This document shows positions 5,911 to 11,525 of a stretch of 11,525 nucleotides of DNA, piece by piece. Within the stretch, counting starts at the first letter, position 1, and every line of letters begins with the position of its first letter. The stretch is from assembly GCA_012513545.1 (NCBI GenBank), contig JAAZCB010000942.1:1-11525 (forward strand). The letters are read 5' to 3'. Made by a program: the position numbers and the translations under genes. Source of the stretch: Clostridiaceae bacterium (GTDB lineage: Bacteria > Bacillota_A > Clostridia > Acetivibrionales > Acetivibrionaceae). The notes under the pieces are model-generated. The model searched no databases. It saw only the letters and a list, made by a program, of their open reading frames with translations, and was not told the origin of the DNA.

Positions 5911-8900
5911 TTAATCTGCAAATCCTCCGGCAAACCTTAAATTAGGTATATCAAACCTTGGAGACCTTACTGTATGCGCAATCTCACCAATTTTCCCAAC
6001 TCCTATGCCTAAAGAAAAGTTTATACCCAGTAACGCAATTGACGGAAAACTTTCTTTCTTTTGCGAAAAGGCTCCTGTGGTTTCCATGACCAAATCACAT
6101 TTCATCTGGAATATGCCCAGTTTCTGGAATTTATAACTGTATATTTTCAACTCTCCACTAACCCCTGCAAATTTATTGTTTTCTAAGTCATAGGTAAATC
6201 TTGTTGTCAGCTTCCCTGCTGCAAATTTAAGTCTGAGTTCTATAGGTCTTCGCTGTCCCCCTTTCAGGTCTCCGTAGCGGATTTCTATTCCTATATCCGG
6301 CCAGCTGTGCCCTGTAGCTTCATACAACTTAAAGGAATAACTAAGGGAGTTTCGTGATATTTGTGGAAATATAGTACCGATAGCAACGCAGGTTGCAGCA
6401 ATACCAAGTTTTACTTTTTCTATTGTAGACTGTGCCTTCCAATAAGTCGTTAATGCACTTCTGATATTAGCTGTCCTGGCCCACATATTTTGTGCAAAAC
6501 CAGCCAATGCAGTTGTAAGTATAAAAAGCCCCGATGGATCTGAATTATCGACAGGATTATTATGACAATACACGTATTTATGGAGACTTGGAGGATCAAA
6601 TAGGCTTCCGTTCCATGAATCCATACTTGTAAATCTGCCGGTATATGGATCAAACCATCTTGCCCTCAGGTAATAAAACCCTATATTAGGATCATATTGC
6701 TCCCCTGAATACATGTATTCATTTTCAGTTGAACCCGTTCTGTTGATCAATAAACCAAAAGCATCATAAGTATACGTATCTGTTATGCTTTGACTTGAAT
6801 TGGTGAGAGCCCTTACACTTCCTGCTCCGTCATAGTGGTAAAAGCTTGTTGTATCTCCCCTTTTTTGGCTTATAAGGTCGTCCCCGTGAACGTAGCTTAC
6901 AATAAGATTACCCTTTTCATCCCGCTCTTCTAAAACCTGGGCATAATCCATGTTGCTATCAACAAGATAAATACTTGTTTTTGTACCATTAACAATTTTA
7001 CTTACCCTATTGCCATCTGCATCATATTGGTATTCGGTAGTGGTTTTTACTCCTGAAGCATTTGTTGCAACGGCTTTTATCAGTTTATTATACCAGTTGT
7101 AGGTATAAGCAACCGATTCTCCCGAACCCGATCTGGTTAATGTATTGCCGTTTTTATCATAGGTGTAAGTGTAAGTGCCGTCCGACAGCAATCTGTCGTT
7201 CTTATCATAAGTATAGACACTTTTTATTCCATCTTCCGTCTTTGTAAGTCTGTTTCCTGCGCTATCATATGTATACTCAATTATTTTGTCACCTGAAACG
7301 GGGTCCTTAATTTCCTCCTTCAGCAACCTGTAAGTGTCATCATAGGTATATTCAACAACCCGTCCGTTGTTTTCCTCAACCTTTGTTCTATTTCCTGAAG
7401 GCCCGAGGGTGTATACATAGGATGCTATAATCTGGCCATCTGATCTGATATTTTCAAGTTTTATCAAGCGATTAAGTTTATCATAGTCATATCTGGTTAC
7501 AGTTCCGTTTGGATAGTTAATGCTCTTTCTATTACCGACTCCGTCATAGGTATATGTAGTTATACCTCCATCCGGTGCGGTTACTTTTACAAGCCTGTTT
7601 AATGAATCATATTCATTTTTGGTGGTTCCTGACGGAACTGTTACTCCGGTACAATTTCCTACCGCATCATAAGTATAGGAAATCCAACTCTTATCCGGAT
7701 TTGTCTGTTTTATCAGTCTGTCTCTCAAATCATACTCATAAGTAGTAATGCCTCTTGAATCTTCTACAGATTTACGCTTGCCATCCTGTGTGTAGGTAAA
7801 ATTCTGATAACCTCCATCCGGAAATACAGTCCTGATCAGATTTCCGTTAACATCATATTTATGGTTAATTATCTCTCCGTTATAGTTTGTCGCTGATATA
7901 ATATTGCCTGCATAATCATATTCGGTAGTTTCTGTCATTCCAAGAGGTAAAACATTCCTGATTTTCCTTCCAAGCTTATCATATTCAAATTTTGTGACAT
8001 TACCATTAGCATCGGTCTGAGAAACCAGGTTTCCGTTCACATCGTAATCATAAGCCGTTATTTTTGTGAGCGGGTCTGTTACTTCCATTAAATTACCTTT
8101 TGCATTGTACTTATATTCCGTTATTTTTCCGGCCTGATCCTTATTAAATGTCTTCTGTTTTCTTTCATCATAACCGGCCAAAGTGCTTGTTCCGTCTGCA
8201 TATATGGTTTTCAGGATACATTCTTTATCGTTGTATTCATATAATGTAGTATTTCCATTGGCATCGGTCATTTTTGTTTTACGACCGTTTTTGTCATAAC
8301 CGTAGGTCGTAGTATACCCCATAGCATCCTTTATGGATATGTTTCGTCCGCCATCATCATATTCATAATATGTAGCATTTCCGTTTTCATCAGTTTCTTT
8401 TATAATCTGTCCTGCAGCATCATACTCTGTCTGAGTGAAAGTTTTGTCCGGGAATGTAGTCTTTATAACTCTTCCCTGTTTATCATATCCATAACTTTTT
8501 GTTTTTCCCTCTCTATCTGTAAAGGTTAGCTTCCTGCCTTCCTCATCATATGAATATTTTTCATTAGTTCCATCGGGATAATAAACATATGAAAGATTTC
8601 CAAACGTATCATATTCATACTCGATACGGTTTCCAAGATTATCTGTGACAGCAGACTGCTCTCCGGCAAAATTGTATTCAAATTTTGTTTTGAAGCCTAA
8701 TGGGTCAACACTCTCAATAATTCGGTTTAAAGCATCATACTTGTAGGTTGTAGTCAATGTTTCTACACCCGAAGGAGTTAATCTTTCTGTTGTCTTAGTC
8801 AGAATATTACCATTTCCGTCATATGAATAATTTATTTTGTTTCCTGACGAATGCGTTTCCTCTGTTAAGTTGCCATATTTATCATAGGTATATTCCGTAA

Positions 8901-11525
8901 TTTCACCGGTTGTATCTGTAATTGTTTCTATATTACCTGTTGAAGTATATGTATATTTTGTAGTACTGCCATCTGAATTTATCATACTCAGAACATTTCC
9001 ATTATTGTCATATATGCATGTTGTTGTATTTCCCATAGGATCTTTTGAAGTAAGTAATTGACCCTTGGCATTATAGGTATACTCGGTTTTATTTCCCATA
9101 GCATCGGTACTGCTCAGAAGATTATTGTTATTATCATATGTATAGGTCATTGTACGTCCAAGAGCATCGGTTTCGGAAAGCTTGTTGTTTTTATTATCAT
9201 ATGTATAACTTGTCTTATTTCCGTCTGCATCAACACTTTCCAGGATGTTCCCATATTTGTCATATGATAGTACCATAATGTTTCCAAGCCTGTCCTTAAT
9301 TATCTCCTGTCTTGAATTCACATCGTGAGTATACTCAACCCTTTTGCCATTAGCATCCACATATGCCGTCAGTCTACCACTGTCATCGTACTCATTACGG
9401 GCAGGCTTTATTCCGCGTGGATCTATAATCTCAAGCAAACCATGACTTGAATTGTAGGTAAACCTTGTAACATTTCCTTCCTGATCGGTTACCTTTACCA
9501 GGTCCCCATAGTAGTCATATTCATAATTTATCACTTTGTTCATAGGATCTGTTATCTTTGTTATTCTTCCCTGGCTGTCCCTGTCAAAGGTTATGCTCTT
9601 TCCCGTGGAGTGTTTAATTCCGTCTCTACCATAGGTAACCTTATTACCATTTGTGTCAGTAATACTTTCCACACCATTTTTCTGGTCAATAACAAAAACA
9701 GTTCCCTCTTTTGTAGTAAGCCTGTATTTGTTCGGATTATAGTATTCATCATCAAATGTGGTTAATCCGTCGCCCATTACATAAACTTGATTATCAACAT
9801 CTATAGCTTCAAGCTTTGAATGTGTCCCCTGTCTTGCAACAAAAGATACATTAGTCCACTGAATTTGTACAATCTGCTGTGTGGCTGGAGACAGTACCAT
9901 ATCAAATTCATCAACTTTCCCGTCGGGATAAGCAACAGTTATTGTATGCTCCTGAGTCTCATAAACATTGTAAGTAATACCTAATAATCCGCCGCCGCTT
10001 GACTCCTGCAACCAGTATTGTCCCGGCACAACACTTTCCTCAATGCGTATATCCTGAACCTCCATCGACCAGCCTATTCCAAAGTCACCCTTAGTTTTTC
10101 TGCGGCTGTCATAGGTGCGTGAAACCGTTATGGGCAAGCCTGAGACAGGAACAGTAAGATCATCAAAACCTATTGAGAAATTGCCTACCTTCTGCTCTCC
10201 TTCAATTGTATATGTAACAACAAAGGTAACTACATAACCTCCTTTATCGTACACAGACAATCTGATATCATACTGACCGTTGCGCATCATTGTAGTATCA
10301 AGCTTTCCCAATACCCCGTCCTTTACATTGGAAGTGCCTTCTGCAAATTTTATATATTGGTTTTTCCCTTTTTCGGAGTATTCTAGTACGTATTTTGCCA
10401 AGTTTTCATCAAATGCTGTACCTGTTATATCTACAGGCGCCGATATTTTGGTATTACTCTCAGGGCTTGTGACAGAGGCTTGAGGAGGTGTAGTATCACC
10501 TGGATTTTTAACTAGCAGCTCCCTTAATGCATAGCCTTCGTTACCAGCAGTATCGGTTGCTTTTGCCACAACTTCAAATATTCCGGCTTTTTCAAATTCA
10601 ACTGTACCCATTCCTGTAATATCCAACAAAACAGGTGTACCATAAACCTCTGCCTGGACCGATTCCACTTTGCTGTTGTCGGTAGCGGTCACCTTTATTG
10701 TAACAGTATCCCCCACATTAATCACATTCGAACTCATTTCAAGCTTGACAACCGGTTTTTCATAATCCTCCTCCGGTTCTATCACTTCAATTACCGTTAT
10801 GGTCTTTTCAGCTTTTCCAATATTGCCCTTATGATCATATGCATTAACAATGATCTTGCCTGACTGGGTTGGCTTAAAGTTTGCATTTCCATCCGTGTCC
10901 AGTATTATTTCCTTATCTTCAAAAAACGCTTCAATTTTAGCTATACCGACATTATCCGTTGCAGTTGCAGTAAAACTTACAGACTCTCCGGCATTCACCG
11001 TCTCTTTATCTACTGTAAGTGTGACCACAGGTTTTACAGTATCGGCAGTTACGGTTACAGTTCTTTTTGCCTCACTTACATTTCCTGCCCTGTCGTATGC
11101 CTTTGCGGTAATAACAATAGTTCCATCACTTGTTGGTATGTGAGTGTACTTGTTATTTTCATCGAGTGTAACCGGAACACCGTCAAAATCTGTTTCAATT
11201 GCTGTTACACCAACATTGTCGCTTGCATTAACCGTTATGGTAAACGGACTGCCTGCCGCAACCTTTGAAGCAGAAGATATGGAAACGTAAGGAGCTGACG
11301 TGTCTTCCTGAACCGTTATGTTTCTCGTCGCTGTGCCGATGTTTCCCGCAGCATCATAGGCTTTTGCTGTTATTACAAGCGTACCGGGCTTATCTGGAAT
11401 GATGATGCATTTCCTGTTTTCATCAAGTGCCAGCGGAACTCCGTCGGCATCTGCTTCAACAAGCGTTACCTTTGCGTTATCCGAGGCGTTAACGGTTATT
11501 GTAACAGGCTTTCCGGCAATAATTG
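5911..11525 (-). CDS. Giant Ig-like/RHS (YD-repeat) surface or secreted protein, N-terminus outside window
   Basis: 1870 residues are visible, with the frame open to the right edge, so the gene starts beyond it; the in-frame GTG at 11028 lies inside an Ig repeat and is not a start. Order: at least four Ig-like repeats plus a fifth Ig-like unit (about 10200-11525), an RHS N-terminal region with VGNFSIGFDDLTVPVSGLPI and SRTYDSR (about 10090-10190), about 40 YD repeats (about 6735-9660), the core end FYYLRARWFDPYTGRF, YCHNNPVDNSDPSGL (to 6526), and a 204-residue variable tail. In RHS/WapA-type toxins the YD repeats form a shell that encloses the C-terminal toxin, which is cut off after the DPxGL motif. 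Ig-like repeats are typical of extracellular stalks. The signal peptide should lie upstream. Stop TAA at 5913-5911; a small gene follows after 53 nt. RHS assignment is certain; toxin function is inferred from architecture. Confidence 0.95.
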   Translation of the reverse strand, partial: IIAGKPVTITVNASDNAKVTLVEADADGVPLALDENRKCIIIPDKPGTLVITAKAYDAAGNIGTATRNITVQEDTSAPYVSISSASKVAAGSPFTITVNASDNVGVTAIETDFDGVPVTLDENNKYTHIPTSDGTIVITAKAYDRAGNVSEAKRTVTVTADTVKPVVTLTVDKETVNAGESVSFTATATDNVGIAKIEAFFEDKEIILDTDGNANFKPTQSGKIIVNAYDHKGNIGKAEKTITVIEVIEPEEDYEKPVVKLEMSSNVINVGDTVTIKVTATDNSKVESVQAEVYGTPVLLDITGMGTVEFEKAGIFEVVAKATDTAGNEGYALRELLVKNPGDTTPPQASVTSPESNTKISAPVDITGTAFDENLAKYVLEYSEKGKNQYIKFAEGTSNVKDGVLGKLDTTMMRNGQYDIRLSVYDKGGYVVTFVVTYTIEGEQKVGNFSIGFDDLTVPVSGLPITVSRTYDSRRKTKGDFGIGWSMEVQDIRIEESVVPGQYWLQESSGGGLLGITYNVYETQEHTITVAYPDGKVDEFDMVLSPATQQIVQIQWTNVSFVARQGTHSKLEAIDVDNQVYVMGDGLTTFDDEYYNPNKYRLTTKEGTVFVIDQKNGVESITDTNGNKVTYGRDGIKHSTGKSITFDRDSQGRITKITDPMNKVINYEYDYYGDLVKVTDQEGNVTRFTYNSSHGLLEIIDPRGIKPARNEYDDSGRLTAYVDANGKRVEYTHDVNSRQEIIKDRLGNIMVLSYDKYGNILESVDADGNKTSYTYDNKNNKLSETDALGRTMTYTYDNNNNLLSSTDAMGNKTEYTYNAKGQLLTSKDPMGNTTTCIYDNNGNVLSMINSDGSTTKYTYTSTGNIETITDTTGEITEYTYDKYGNLTEETHSSGNKINYSYDGNGNILTKTTERLTPSGVETLTTTYKYDALNRIIESVDPLGFKTKFEYNFAGEQSAVTDNLGNRIEYEYDTFGNLSYVYYPDGTNEKYSYDEEGRKLTFTDREGKTKSYGYDKQGRVIKTTFPDKTFTQTEYDAAGQIIKETDENGNATYYEYDDGGRNISIKDAMGYTTTYGYDKNGRKTKMTDANGNTTLYEYNDKECILKTIYADGTSTLAGYDERKQKTFNKDQAGKITEYKYNAKGNLMEVTDPLTKITAYDYDVNGNLVSQTDANGNVTKFEYDKLGRKIRNVLPLGMTETTEYDYAGNIISATNYNGEIINHKYDVNGNLIRTVFPDGGYQNFTYTQDGKRKSVEDSRGITTYEYDLRDRLIKQTNPDKSWISYTYDAVGNCTGVTVPSGTTKNEYDSLNRLVKVTAPDGGITTYTYDGVGNRKSINYPNGTVTRYDYDKLNRLIKLENIRSDGQIIASYVYTLGPSGNRTKVEENNGRVVEYTYDDTYRLLKEEIKDPVSGDKIIEYTYDSAGNRLTKTEDGIKSVYTYDKNDRLLSDGTYTYTYDKNGNTLTRSGSGESVAYTYNWYNKLIKAVATNASGVKTTTEYQYDADGNRVSKIVNGTKTSIYLVDSNMDYAQVLEERDEKGNLIVSYVHGDDLISQKRGDTTSFYHYDGAGSVRALTNSSQSITDTYTYDAFGLLINRTGSTENEYMYSGEQYDPNIGFYYLRARWFDPYTGRFTSMDSWNGSLFDPPSLHKYVYCHNNPVDNSDPSGLFILTTALAGFAQNMWARTANIRSALTTYWKAQSTIEKVKLGIAATCVAIGTIFPQISRNSLSYSFKLYEATGHSWPDIGIEIRYGDLKGGQRRPIELRLKFAAGKLTTRFTYDLENNKFAGVSGELKIYSYKFQKLGIFQMKCDLVMETTGAFSQKKESFPSIALLGINFSLGIGVGKIGEIAHTVRSPRFDIPNLRFAGGFAD
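5914..6525 (-). other. Unrecognised C-terminal module of the RHS protein (candidate toxin domain)
   Basis: These 204 residues follow DPSGL directly. They start with helical sequence (TALAGFAQNMWARTANI) and a hydrophobic stretch (KVKLGIAATCVAIGTIF, about residues 38-53 of the tail), then a run of alternating strands (DIGIEIRYGDL, PIELRLKFAAG, LTTRFTYDL, GVSGELKIYSYKF, MKCDLVMETTGAF), and end with a glycine-rich hydrophobic segment (LLGINFSLGIGVGKIGEI) and a basic end. I see no HNH, nuclease, ADP-ribosyltransferase or deaminase motif. A membrane-active beta-rich toxin would fit, but so would a non-toxic end domain. Confidence 0.5.
6735..9660 (-). repeat. YD-repeat array (about 40 units)
   Basis: Consecutive units of roughly 20-22 residues with the pattern YxYDxxGNLxxxTDxxGN. 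At the DNA level this appears as a diverged repeat of about 63 bp with recurring CATCATA and CATTTCC/CCGTT words. The units are well diverged from each other. Some lack the second aromatic or the aspartate (for example CIYDNNGN, YTYTSTGN), as is normal for a shell-forming array. Confidence 0.9.
10486..11525 (-). repeat. Tandem bacterial Ig-like repeats
   Basis: Repeats start at about 11292, 11031, 10755 and 10485, giving spacings of 87, 92 and 90 residues, with a further partial copy to the right edge. Each has a P-x-V-x-[LI] opening strand, a central TATDN or NASDN-x-[GK]-V motif and a closing AYDxxGN motif (AYDAAGNIG, AYDRAGNVS, AYDHKGNIG, ATDTAGNEG). The first two are the most alike, suggesting recent duplication. 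Such repeats form an extended extracellular stalk. Confidence 0.82.

Noticed and set aside
6735..9660. DNA tandem repeat or CRISPR-like array
   Set aside because: The periodicity of about 63 bp comes from diverged YD-repeat codons in an unbroken reading frame; the units are not identical and have no spacers.
11026..11028. GTG at 11028 as the start of the RHS gene
   Set aside because: The frame stays open to the window edge, the residues upstream continue the Ig-like repeats, and there is no ribosome binding site; the gene is partial.

Overview
The window comes from an AT-rich, Gram-positive, motile anaerobe, most likely a member of the Clostridia (the Ruminiclostridium/Acetivibrio/Clostridium type). 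The evidence is the strong AGGAGG-type ribosome binding sites, TTG starts, a stalk domain of the copper amine oxidase N-terminal type, a methyl-accepting chemotaxis protein with a sigma-D-like flagellar/chemotaxis promoter, and a very large secreted-type Ig/YD-repeat protein. Every gene that can be supported lies on the minus strand, so transcription runs from high to low coordinates. The genus is an inference from style, not from a match.

Region by region, from the right edge: (1) 5911-11525 is the 3' part of a giant RHS/YD-repeat protein whose N-terminus lies outside the window. In protein order it has bacterial Ig-like repeats, an RHS N-terminal region, about 40 YD repeats, the conserved RHS core end (DPSGL) and a 204-residue C-terminal module I do not recognise. 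(2) 5423-5857 is a 144-residue protein of unknown family placed where polymorphic RHS toxins carry their immunity gene. (3) 5063-5379 is a second small gene, broken by one frameshift. It shares a 52-bp segment with the gene before it, in the same reading frame. (4) 2470-4980 is an 836-residue chemotaxis receptor with a Cache sensor, several HAMP units and its own sigma-D-like promoter. (5) 2396-2446 is a perfect 23-bp palindrome. (6) 819-2138 encodes an exported protein joining a DUF4424-like region to a copper amine oxidase-type stalk domain. (7) 183-818 has no convincing complete gene. It holds a second long hairpin (418-462) with words in common with the palindrome, a possible gene remnant and a likely ECF promoter. 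(8) 1-182 is the N-terminal end of an ECF sigma factor.

The most interesting unit is the RHS tail plus the two small genes after it (about 5063-6525). It has the layout of a contact-dependent or secreted polymorphic toxin with a present immunity gene and the remnant of an older one. The toxin and immunity roles rest on gene order and on known RHS architecture, since neither the tail nor the small proteins show a motif I can name. The other genes look like separate transcription units for signalling (sigma factor, chemoreceptor) and the cell envelope (stalk-domain protein).
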